Assembly (NCBI GenBank): GCA_020848855.1
Contig: JADLHH010000029.1
Span: 1-6,290, forward strand
Direction of reading: 5' to 3'
Source: Anaerolineae bacterium
GTDB lineage: Bacteria > Chloroflexota > Anaerolineae > Aggregatilineales > Phototrophicaceae
DNA: 6,290 bases
Each line of letters starts with the position of its first letter. Positions within the stretch are counted from its first letter, which is position 1. Shown piece by piece: positions 1 to 5,638 of the stretch. A model generated the notes under the pieces. It was not told the DNA's origin, did not search any database, and saw only the letters and a program-made list of their open reading frames with translations. The position numbers and the translations under genes are program-made.

Positions 1-202
1 CCAGCGTGAACCACAGCAGGAACATCGCCGCCGCCAGACACAGCCCGCCGAGCGCGACCATCACGAACGGCGAGATGCCATTCACGTCGCGCGGGACGCG
101 GAAATACTGCGCCACCAGCCCGCCGATGAATACGACGATGCCAACGACAGCCAGCACGACCGTGACGTACAGCGCGATCACCCACAGGCGGCGACGTTCC
201 AT
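1..202 (-). CDS. small two-helix membrane protein, 3' end beyond window edge
   Basis: A partial reading frame of 67 visible residues, starting at ATG 202-200 and still open at base 1. I do not recognise the family. After a basic N-terminus (MERRR) there is a hydrophobic segment at about residues 6-31, a short polar loop with PRDVNG around residues 37-42, and a second hydrophobic segment at about residues 43-65, so it is an inner-membrane protein with at least two helices. The start is supported by a GAGGGG ribosome site (209-214) six bases upstream, which overlaps the stop of the preceding TPR gene; only 10 bases separate the genes, so it is very probably co-transcribed and translationally coupled. 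The role is unknown. A partner of the upstream membrane-anchored TPR protein is plausible from position only. Confidence 0.75.
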   Translation of the reverse strand, partial: MERRRLWVIALYVTVVLAVVGIVVFIGGLVAQYFRVPRDVNGISPFVMVALGGLCLAAAMFLLWFTL

Positions 203-208
203 CAGCAG

Positions 209-215
209 CCCCTCA
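209..215 (-). promoter_or_regulatory. ribosome binding site overlapping the TPR gene stop codon
   Basis: Read on the minus strand, TGAGGGG contains the TGA stop of the TPR gene (213-215) and a GAGGGG Shine-Dalgarno-like run six bases before the ATG of the small membrane protein. It fixes that start codon and points to coupled translation of the two genes. Confidence 0.65.
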
Positions 216-1214
216 CGCTTCCGCCAACGCCATCACGTCAAGGCGACCGCGCGCCAGTTCGCCCGCCGCCGCCACGTCATCGCCGAGCGCGTCACGCAGC
301 GTCTCCGCCTGATCGCTTTCCAGCAGCTTCTGCCACTCCTCTAGCCCATTCTTGTGCCTGCGCACCTGAATCGCCGCGTCCTGCGCCGATGCCGCATCGC
401 CCAGCCGAGCATAAGCCCGCGCCAGATACAGGTAGATGAGCAGGCGATGGCGGGCGTCCGGCACTTTGAGCGCCAGTGCTTTCTGCAAATGCTCGACCGC
501 TTCGGTCGCCATGCCCAGTCGATCCTCGATCATGCCAAGATTGTAAAGCGCGACCCATTCATCTGGCGCGAGTTTGGCGGCTTTCAAGCCGGCAGTACGG
601 GCAGCTTCGTAATCGCCCGCCTGCAGGCAGACTTCCGCCAGCCCATTGAACGCCACCGCCGATTTCGGCGCCAGCTCGGTCATGCGCGCGTAGTCCTTGC
701 GCGCTTTGTCGAGCTTACCCCACACGCGCAGCACTTCGGCGCGAAAGCGGTAATGATCCGGGTTGCGCGGCTCCTGCTTGATGAGGATATCCATTGACTT
801 GACGGCTTCGGTGTACTCGTTCTTGCGCAGGTGCTTGACCGCCGCCTGATATTCCATCGGCGCGCGCGAGCGGAAGATGAACCCGCCCGCCACGACCCAG
901 CCCGCCGCCGCGCCAATCAACGGCAGCGCCAGATTCGGCAGCACCGTGATTGCCAGAATCACCGCGCCGACCGCCGGGATCAGAATCCCGATCCAGCGCC
1001 CACGCTCGTCGGCTTCCATCCTGCCGCCGATGAGCACTGCCGCGCCGACCAGCGCCACCAGCAGCAGAATCGTCTGCGCCGGAACCACCCAATCACCCTC
1101 GAAGGAATTGAGGACGAGGCTGGCGAACCCGGTCACCGCGATCAGGAAAAAGAGCGCCCGCAGGCGCGCGGGACCCAGAAACAGCGAAAAACGGTCGAAC
1201 AGGCGGGTGATCAT
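213..1214 (-). CDS. membrane-anchored TPR-repeat protein
   Basis: 333 residues. The N-terminal third is membrane: hydrophobic segments at about 18-36, 43-63, 74-92 and 96-115. From about residue 119 to 290 the protein consists of degenerate tetratricopeptide repeats with the usual spacing of alanine, glycine, leucine and tyrosine and proline-ended helices (for example EP at 148-149, AP at 182-183 and 216-217), about five repeats starting near 119, 153, 185, 219 and 257. A charged, alanine-rich tail follows. TPR arrays bind other proteins, so this is probably a membrane scaffold with a cytoplasmic repeat domain; the partner is unknown. Its ATG overlaps the stop of alaX as ATGA (1211-1214), with GAGGA (1218-1222) three bases upstream, so it is translationally coupled to alaX. 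The next gene begins 10 bases after its stop. The coordinates and TPR nature are secure; the function is not. Confidence 0.9.
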   Translation of the reverse strand: MITRLFDRFSLFLGPARLRALFFLIAVTGFASLVLNSFEGDWVVPAQTILLLVALVGAAVLIGGRMEADERGRWIGILIPAVGAVILAITVLPNLALPLIGAAAGWVVAGGFIFRSRAPMEYQAAVKHLRKNEYTEAVKSMDILIKQEPRNPDHYRFRAEVLRVWGKLDKARKDYARMTELAPKSAVAFNGLAEVCLQAGDYEAARTAGLKAAKLAPDEWVALYNLGMIEDRLGMATEAVEHLQKALALKVPDARHRLLIYLYLARAYARLGDAASAQDAAIQVRRHKNGLEEWQKLLESDQAETLRDALGDDVAAAGELARGRLDVMALAEA

Positions 1215-1924
1215 GCGTCCTCAATGCGCACGTAAATGCGCTTGTTAATGCCGCCTTTGCTCTTGTAATCGGTGATGCGAATGTGCCCGACTTCACGGGT
1301 GTTGGCGACGTGCGTGCCGCCGTCCGCCTGCAAGTCCAGCCCGACAATTTCGACGGTGCGCACTTCGGAGATGCCTTCAGGCAGCAGATTAATCTTGGTG
1401 CGGATCAGGTCGGGGATGGCGAAGGCTTCGGCGCGCCGCAGGATTTTCACGCGCAGGTCGCGCGCGGCGTCGATTTCCGCATTAATCTTGCCCTCGATTT
1501 CGCTGACCAGTTCTTTCTGCAGCCGCTCGAATTCGAAATCCATGCGCCCCTCAAGCGGCTCCATGTTGCCGCCGGTGACGCTCGCGCCGTAGTCGCGCCA
1601 GACGACGCCGCACAGGATATGCATCGCCGTATGGGTGCGCATCAGCTTGTAGCGGCGCTCCCAGTTGAGAACGCCGTGAACCTGTGTGCCAACCACCGGC
1701 AGCCCGGCGTTTTCGATGATGTGCAGATTGCCGCGCTCGACTTTGGCGATTTTGTAGATGGCGTGATCCACATCAAGCTCGCCATCATCGTTCGGCTGCC
1801 CGCCGCCGCCGGGGTAAAACGCGGTGCGGTCGAGCAGGATGCCGTGTTTCTCCTCGTCCACCGCCGTGACGACGGCATCGAATTCCTTGATGTAGCTGTC
1901 TGTCTGGTAAAGTAGTTCGGTCAT
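1211..1924 (-). CDS. alaX: AlaX-type alanyl-tRNA editing deacylase
   Basis: 237 residues, the size of medium AlaX (AlaX-M) proteins: free-standing homologues of the AlaRS editing domain that hydrolyse Ser (or Gly) mischarged on tRNA-Ala in the cytoplasm. An N-terminal beta domain carries the FYPGGGGQP motif (residues 36-44), matching the FYPxxGGQ signature. The zinc site has HTAMH (H98 and H102 of HxxxH) and DGGTHV (201-206, with H205). In the classical motif the first residue of this second element is Cys (CGGTHV); here it is Asp201, so one expected zinc ligand is altered. My recollection is that some AlaX relatives also carry Asp there, so loss of function should not be assumed. No AlaRS aminoacylation domain and no long C-terminal extension are present. 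It lies 45 bases after the GNAT gene, has no Shine-Dalgarno, and overlaps the next gene by 4 bases. Confidence 0.93.
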   Translation of the reverse strand: MTELLYQTDSYIKEFDAVVTAVDEEKHGILLDRTAFYPGGGGQPNDDGELDVDHAIYKIAKVERGNLHIIENAGLPVVGTQVHGVLNWERRYKLMRTHTAMHILCGVVWRDYGASVTGGNMEPLEGRMDFEFERLQKELVSEIEGKINAEIDAARDLRVKILRRAEAFAIPDLIRTKINLLPEGISEVRTVEIVGLDLQADGGTHVANTREVGHIRITDYKSKGGINKRIYVRIEDA

Positions 1925-1930
1925 TGTTCG

Positions 1931-1936
1931 ACCCTA
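1931..1936 (-). promoter_or_regulatory. possible leaderless -10 element of alaX
   Basis: On the minus strand TAGGGT fits a TAnnnT -10 element and ends six bases before the alaX ATG (1922-1924), which would place transcription start at or next to the A of ATG. No good -35 was found at 16-18 bases; CTGAAC about 18 bases upstream is only a 3/6 match. The absence of any Shine-Dalgarno before alaX makes a leaderless start plausible, but a read-through message from the GNAT genes could also serve it. Confidence 0.35.
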
Positions 1937-1969
1937 TCGCCAAATCGTGTGGGGTTCAGGTGAGGCAGA

Positions 1970-2452
1970 TCAATCCAGATCAGCGCGCATACGGAGCATC
2001 ACGTCGCGCCCGCCCAGGCTGCGCCAGAAGGCGACGCTTTCGGCATTACGGGCGGCGACATGCCACTCGAAATAGCGCACACCCTTTTCGCGGAACCAGG
2101 ACGCCAGCTCGATCACCAGCCCCCTGCCCAGCCCGGAGCGGCGGTAGGCTTCCTCGACGTACAGGTCGGCGAGAAAGCCGCTCGGCTCCTGGTCGAACAT
2201 CTCTGGGGCGAGATCGACGATCACCCCCAGAACGTAGCCGACGACTTTGCCGTCGACCTCGGTCACCAGCACGCGCGACATGGGGTCGTCAATCCGGTCG
2301 AGCAAACGACGGGCATAGCGGCGTGACCCCTGCGGCGCGGCAGGCGGCAGATCGGGGTCGAGCCTGCCGTGATACGCCACCAGCGATTCCCACAGACGCG
2401 CCACCGTATCGATATCTTCGGGTTGTGCCTTCCGAATGATTACTTGATCCAC
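1970..2452 (-). CDS. GNAT-family N-acetyltransferase (downstream copy)
   Basis: 160 residues from a GTG start at 2450-2452. The GNAT fold begins directly at VIIRKAQPEDID, so longer in-frame starts reaching 2563, which would lie inside the preceding gene, are unlikely. The acetyl-CoA pyrophosphate loop is canonical, RRSGLGRG at residues 104-111 (R/Q-x-x-G-x-G), preceded by the beta-4 strand FLADLYVEEAYR. A C-terminal motif N136 plus FWRSLG (142-147) closes the domain. The enzyme should transfer an acetyl group from acetyl-CoA to an amine; the substrate cannot be read from the sequence. The start overlaps the stop of the upstream GNAT gene by 13 bases, which implies coupling; only a weak GGATGG lies about 7 bases before the GTG. 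An alternative GTG at 2465-2467 would add five residues. It closely resembles its neighbour in layout and ending. Confidence 0.87.
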   Translation of the reverse strand: MDQVIIRKAQPEDIDTVARLWESLVAYHGRLDPDLPPAAPQGSRRYARRLLDRIDDPMSRVLVTEVDGKVVGYVLGVIVDLAPEMFDQEPSGFLADLYVEEAYRRSGLGRGLVIELASWFREKGVRYFEWHVAARNAESVAFWRSLGGRDVMLRMRADLD

Positions 2453-2895
2453 AGGATATCCATCCACTCCGACGCGCCGAGCGACCGCCAGAACGCCTGC
2501 CCGACCGCATCGAAATGCGGCGTCCAGACCACTGTATGAGTCACACCCTGCGCGCCGAACCATTCTCTCAGGGTGTTGACCAGCGCCCGCCCTGCCCCGC
2601 CATGATAGCCGTGCGCATCGAGCGTGATGTCGGTGATCAAGCCAACCTGCTCCGGGGCAATGCCGGGCATCGGCTGAAGCTGCCCGACGATATAGCCGAT
2701 CACGTCGTCGCTGCGAGTGGCGACGAAAAACCCGATTCTCGAATCATCCAGCCAGGATTCGGCTGCGGCAGCCCACGCCTGGCGCGCATTCGGCGCGGGC
2801 GCAGTCCGACGGTCAGCGTAGAGAACGGTTCGCTCGTGCCAGAGGTGAGCCAGAACAGGAATGTCGGTCGCGGTTGCAGCGCGTACTGTAAACAT
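2440..2895 (-). CDS. GNAT-family N-acetyltransferase (upstream copy)
   Basis: 151 residues from ATG 2893-2895; an ATG 33 bases further out would add 11 residues that do not look like GNAT and would overlap the promoter. The N-terminus FTVRAATATDIPVLAHLW is the usual GNAT first strand and helix. The acetyl-CoA loop region is HGYHGGAGRAL (95-105): the G-x-G is kept (G100, G102), but the Arg/Gln normally three residues before the first Gly is Tyr97, a divergent motif. FWRSLG (135-140) near the C-terminus is identical to the same element in the downstream GNAT. It is probably a cytoplasmic acetyltransferase with unknown substrate. It is the first gene of the leftward block, with a good promoter immediately upstream and no Shine-Dalgarno. 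Confidence 0.9.
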   Translation of the reverse strand: MFTVRAATATDIPVLAHLWHERTVLYADRRTAPAPNARQAWAAAAESWLDDSRIGFFVATRSDDVIGYIVGQLQPMPGIAPEQVGLITDITLDAHGYHGGAGRALVNTLREWFGAQGVTHTVVWTPHFDAVGQAFWRSLGASEWMDILWIK

Positions 2896-2904
2896 TGTTC
2901 GTAG

Positions 2905-2933
2905 AGGATAGCACCCAGACCAGCACAAATCAA
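2905..2933 (-). promoter_or_regulatory. sigma70-like promoter of the leftward gene block
   Basis: On the minus strand a -35 TTGATT (2928-2933, 4/6 to consensus) is separated by 17 bases from a -10 TATCCT (2905-2910) that has a TGC extension (TGn) directly before it. The -10 ends nine bases before the GNAT ATG, so the transcript would have at most a few leader bases. The -35 lies inside the inverted repeat at 2923-2942. Confidence 0.6.
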
Positions 2934-2942
2934 GCGTTGTGC
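2923..2942. promoter_or_regulatory. inverted repeat between divergent genes, candidate operator
   Basis: GCACAA (2923-2928) and TTGTGC (2937-2942) form a perfect 6-bp inverted repeat around an 8-base spacer, 20 bases in all, about two helical turns. It covers the -35 of the leftward promoter and ends two bases before the -10-like element of the rightward gene, the place where a dimeric repressor could control both. No regulator gene is in this window, so the binding protein is unknown. Confidence 0.4.
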
Positions 2943-2944
2943 GC

Positions 2945-2950
2945 CATAAT
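2945..2950 (+). promoter_or_regulatory. -10-like element of the large membrane protein gene
   Basis: CATAAT is a 5/6 match to TATAAT and ends seven bases before the ATG at 2958, so the message would start at or beside the start codon (leaderless). No acceptable -35 is seen 16-18 bases upstream; that position falls on the inverted repeat. No convincing Shine-Dalgarno precedes the ATG. Confidence 0.4.
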
Positions 2951-2957
2951 AGACGGT

Positions 2958-5219
2958 ATGGAACGAAGCGACACTCTCCCTCAGTTCAAGCGTGACGACC
3001 TGCCGATCTGGATGCAGCGCGCGATGCGTGGCACCGACTGGGGCGTGCTGATCGTGGTCGGCTTCTGCCTGCTGCTGGCGTGGTCGTTCATCGTGCAGCC
3101 GGGGCTGCCACGTACTAACGCCAGTGAACATTACGTCTTTCGCGCCGCCGATACCACGCAGGCGTTCGCCGAAGGGCGGCTGTACCCGCGCTGGTCGCCT
3201 TACGCCATCAACGGCTACGGCGCGCCGATCCCGAATTACTATCCGCCCGGCGCAGCATACGTCCCGGCGCTGCTCGACTATTTCATCACCAACGACCCAA
3301 CGCTTGCCGTCAAGCTGGTTTACGTGGCGTCGCTGTGCCTCGCGGGGACGGCGGTATACGCGCTGGTTATGCGGCGGGCGGGCGCGGCGGCGGGCGTGAT
3401 CGCCGCGCTGCTATACGTGTACAGCCCATACGTGAGCCTGGTCGCGCCGCACCTGCTGGGCGACCTGCCCGGCGTCATGTGCCTGGGGTTGATCCCGGCG
3501 CTGTTCTGGAGCGTCGAGCGGCTGCTGCGCCTCAACCGCCCGTTCGACATGGCGTATGCCGCGCTGGTCACCGCCGCGCTGGTGCTGACCGATATCCCCG
3601 CCGCCATTATCGGCTGGACGCTGACCGCCGCGCTGATCGCCTGGAACAGCGCCGATTACCCGCGCTGGTATCTGGCGCTCGGCGCGAGCGTGATGGGAGT
3701 CGGAATCGCGGGTTGTTACTGGCTGCCGGCGCTCGCCGAAGCCGACCTCGTGCAGTGGGTTGAACGACCACGCGAAATCCCCCATTTGTTGACGCTGGCG
3801 GAGTTATTCACGCCGCTGCGGCAGATCGACCCCGGCGCGCTGGTTCCCGTGCCGCAGTTCACGCTCGGCTGGGCAGCGCCAGCATTCACGCTGGTGAGTA
3901 TCCCGGTGATCGTCCGCCGCCGCGCCGGGTTTCACGGGCTGTTCCTGATCCTCGGCGCGGCGCTGACGAGTCTGGCGCTGGCCGTCTTTCAATCAGAAGT
4001 GTGGCTGCTCGGCGCGATCAGCCTGTGCCTCGCCATCGCCGGGAGCGGGGTCGTCCTGTCCAAGCGCGCCCGCCTGTTCCTGCCGATCCTCGGCGTGATC
4101 ATCCTCATCGCCGCGATGCCCGCCTGGATCGCTCCGCGCTGGTCGGACGCGCCAATCGACACGTCGGCAATCGCCCAGATCGACTACGAAACGCGCGGCT
4201 TCGGCATCCCGGCACTGCCCGACGGCGACCCGCTGCCGACGACCATTTCGCCCACGACCGCGCCCGACCGCGCGCTGATCGCCAGCTACCGCTCCGACGC
4301 GGTCACCAAAATCCAGACCGACCCCAACGCACAGATCGGGCTGCTGGAACACGGCACGCACGGCGACCGCATCCAGTTGCAGACGTTCGCGCCGACCGTG
4401 CTGCACGTCCTGACGGCGTTCTTCCCCGGCTGGACAGCGCGGCTGAACACCGCCTTCATGAACCTGACGCCGAGCAGCGCGGGGCTGATCGACGTGAACC
4501 TGCCGAACGCGGTGCGCGGCGAGCTGATCGTATCACTCGGCACCACCGTGCCGCGAACAATCGGCTGGCTGCTGACGTGGCTCAATTTCATCCTGCTCGG
4601 CATAATCACGCTTTACCGCTCGCGGCGCGGCGGCGAACATCACGAACTGCTCGAACTGCTTCCGCGCACCGAAGCACGGCTGCTGGGCGGACTGCTGGGC
4701 GGCGCGGCGGCGGTGCTGGCGCTGTTCGTGCTGCCGTTCGCGCCGCTGGCGACCGAGCCACAGCCGAAGACCACGCTCGCCGGCAGCGCCACGATTGACA
4801 ACCGCTCCGACGCCGGGCTGGAAGTGCTGGCGTACCAACTTGGCGCGACCCATTACCATCCCGGCGATACAATCGACCTCACGCTGTACTGGCATACGCT
4901 GCGCTTCCTGACCGACAACTACCGTGTGCGCGTGTCGCTGCTCGACCTGACAACCGGCGATTACCGTCTGCCGAATGCGCCGCGCACGCCGGGCGACTAC
5001 CCAACCGCTCGCTGGCTGCCGCGCCTGTTCGTCACCGACCCGTACCGCATCGCGCTGCCCGTCGATTTCCCAACCGGCACGTACAGCCCAGCATTGGAAG
5101 TCTGCGTCGCCGCCGGCGAAGAATGCGGCGCGCCGGAACCCCGACTGACCTTCTTCGAGCAGGACGGCAGCACGTATGGACAGGTGCTGGTGCTGCCGAT
5201 CATTTTGATCGTCGAGTGA
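2958..5219 (+). CDS. PTPS-related / GT-C-like multi-pass membrane protein
   Basis: 753 residues from ATG 2958. The frame stays open to an ATG at 2895, but those 21 extra residues would run through the promoter region, so the internal ATG is preferred. One helix at about 29-47 is followed by an extracytoplasmic loop with H58, D65 and G-RLYPRW (73-79), then NGYGAPIPNYYPP (85-97); this resembles the first loop of the membrane family annotated as 6-pyruvoyl-tetrahydropterin-synthase-related (Pfam PTPS_related), a GT-C-like fold. About ten more helices lie between 100 and 391. A soluble domain at about 392-533 contains FFPGW (488-492), as in YfhO-type proteins. Two further helices (534-553, 574-596) precede a C-terminal beta-rich domain (about 605-753) with HPGDTIDLTLYW, typical of Chloroflexota envelope proteins. 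Likely role: sugar transfer or envelope glycan chemistry at the outer face of the membrane (inferred). It is unlikely to make pterins despite the family name. Confidence 0.9.
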   Translation: MERSDTLPQFKRDDLPIWMQRAMRGTDWGVLIVVGFCLLLAWSFIVQPGLPRTNASEHYVFRAADTTQAFAEGRLYPRWSPYAINGYGAPIPNYYPPGAAYVPALLDYFITNDPTLAVKLVYVASLCLAGTAVYALVMRRAGAAAGVIAALLYVYSPYVSLVAPHLLGDLPGVMCLGLIPALFWSVERLLRLNRPFDMAYAALVTAALVLTDIPAAIIGWTLTAALIAWNSADYPRWYLALGASVMGVGIAGCYWLPALAEADLVQWVERPREIPHLLTLAELFTPLRQIDPGALVPVPQFTLGWAAPAFTLVSIPVIVRRRAGFHGLFLILGAALTSLALAVFQSEVWLLGAISLCLAIAGSGVVLSKRARLFLPILGVIILIAAMPAWIAPRWSDAPIDTSAIAQIDYETRGFGIPALPDGDPLPTTISPTTAPDRALIASYRSDAVTKIQTDPNAQIGLLEHGTHGDRIQLQTFAPTVLHVLTAFFPGWTARLNTAFMNLTPSSAGLIDVNLPNAVRGELIVSLGTTVPRTIGWLLTWLNFILLGIITLYRSRRGGEHHELLELLPRTEARLLGGLLGGAAAVLALFVLPFAPLATEPQPKTTLAGSATIDNRSDAGLEVLAYQLGATHYHPGDTIDLTLYWHTLRFLTDNYRVRVSLLDLTTGDYRLPNAPRTPGDYPTARWLPRLFVTDPYRIALPVDFPTGTYSPALEVCVAAGEECGAPEPRLTFFEQDGSTYGQVLVLPIILIVE

Positions 5220-5221
5220 TC

Positions 5222-5249
5222 TTGTAATTTATCGTCCCGACAGTACAAT
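5222..5249 (+). promoter_or_regulatory. sigma70-like promoter before the small TPR gene
   Basis: TTGTAA (5222-5227) and TACAAT (5244-5249) are 16 bases apart, a good -35/-10 pair just after the membrane protein stop (5217-5219). Start of transcription near 5256 gives a leader of about 63 bases. An inverted repeat, GTCCC (5234-5238) with GGGAC (5253-5257), extended by one A-T and one G-T pair, places the -10 in its loop; it has no T-run after it, so it does not read as a terminator. In the leader, GGCTTC (5259-5264) can pair with GAAGCC (5287-5292). Confidence 0.55.
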
Positions 5250-5308
5250 CTTGGGACAGGCTTCGCGCCGAAAAACCGGATTATCGGAAGCCGCGTCTGC
5301 TGTTGGCG

Positions 5309-5314
5309 AAGGAG
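5309..5314 (+). promoter_or_regulatory. Shine-Dalgarno that selects the second of two tandem ATGs
   Basis: AAGGAG precedes ATGATG. The spacing is two bases to the ATG at 5317 and five bases to the ATG at 5320, so 5320 is the better start. Confidence 0.75.
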
Positions 5315-5319
5315 AGATG

Positions 5320-5631
5320 ATGGCGAAGAATCAGGAATATGCTGAGCAGCTCGGGCGCGCCTGGGCGCTTCACCGGCAAGGACAGAACGACTCCGCGATC
5401 CACGAATTCAGCGGACTGTTGCAAACCTCTGCGAACAATATCGACGCGCTCTATGGGCTGGCGCTGGCACAGCGCAGCAGCGGGCAGACCGAAGCGGCGC
5501 AGACGACCTTCGAGCGCTGCCTCGCGCAGATTAACGAAGCGCTGACGACGCACCCCAACGAAGACCGCTACGAAATGCTAGAAAAGATGACGCGCCAGCG
5601 TATCGACGAGCTGAAGAGCGGCAAGAGCTAA
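5320..5631 (+). CDS. small tetratricopeptide-repeat protein
   Basis: 103 residues, starting MAKNQEYAEQL. The start at 5320 is chosen from the AAGGAG five bases upstream; a TTG-initiated extension back to 5251 would begin inside the promoter. Two TPR units are visible: about residues 6-39 (LGRAWALHRQGQNDSAIHEF with the second helix) and 40-73 (IDALYGLALAQRSSGQTEAAQTTFERCL), followed by a charged helical tail. No signal peptide or membrane helix is present, so it is cytoplasmic. It is a protein-binding module without a catalytic domain. It ends seven bases before the URO-D-family gene and is certainly in the same transcript, so it may assist that protein or be its chance neighbour. It differs from the membrane TPR protein of the leftward block in lacking transmembrane segments. 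Confidence 0.82.
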   Translation: MAKNQEYAEQLGRAWALHRQGQNDSAIHEFSGLLQTSANNIDALYGLALAQRSSGQTEAAQTTFERCLAQINEALTTHPNEDRYEMLEKMTRQRIDELKSGKS

Positions 5632-5638
5632 GCCGATC

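Noticed and set aside
354..797. 147-residue plus-strand frame opposite the membrane TPR gene
   Set aside because: Composition and lack of motifs mark it as an antisense shadow of the TPR repeats.
1283..1915. 210-residue open frame on the plus strand opposite alaX
   Set aside because: It is the antisense shadow of a clearly conserved AlaX gene; the translation has no recognisable motif and GC-rich DNA commonly opens the opposite strand.
1924..2439. 171-residue plus-strand frame opposite the downstream GNAT
   Set aside because: Arg/Pro-rich translation opposite a GNAT with intact motifs; no ribosome site or promoter of its own.
2453..2563. 37-residue extension of the downstream GNAT
   Set aside because: It lies wholly within the preceding GNAT coding region, and the GNAT fold begins at the GTG at 2450-2452.
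2895..2957. 21-residue N-terminal extension of the membrane protein
   Set aside because: It would run through the -10 element and half the inverted repeat, is not hydrophobic or family-like, and the ATG at 2958 fits the -10 spacing.
4001..4798. 265-residue plus-strand frame within the membrane protein gene
   Set aside because: The product is Arg/Ala/Pro-rich without domain character and is out of frame with the well-supported membrane protein.
5234..5257. Hairpin as a transcription terminator of the membrane protein gene
   Set aside because: The stem is only 5-7 pairs and is not followed by a T-run; the position over the -10 fits a regulatory element better.
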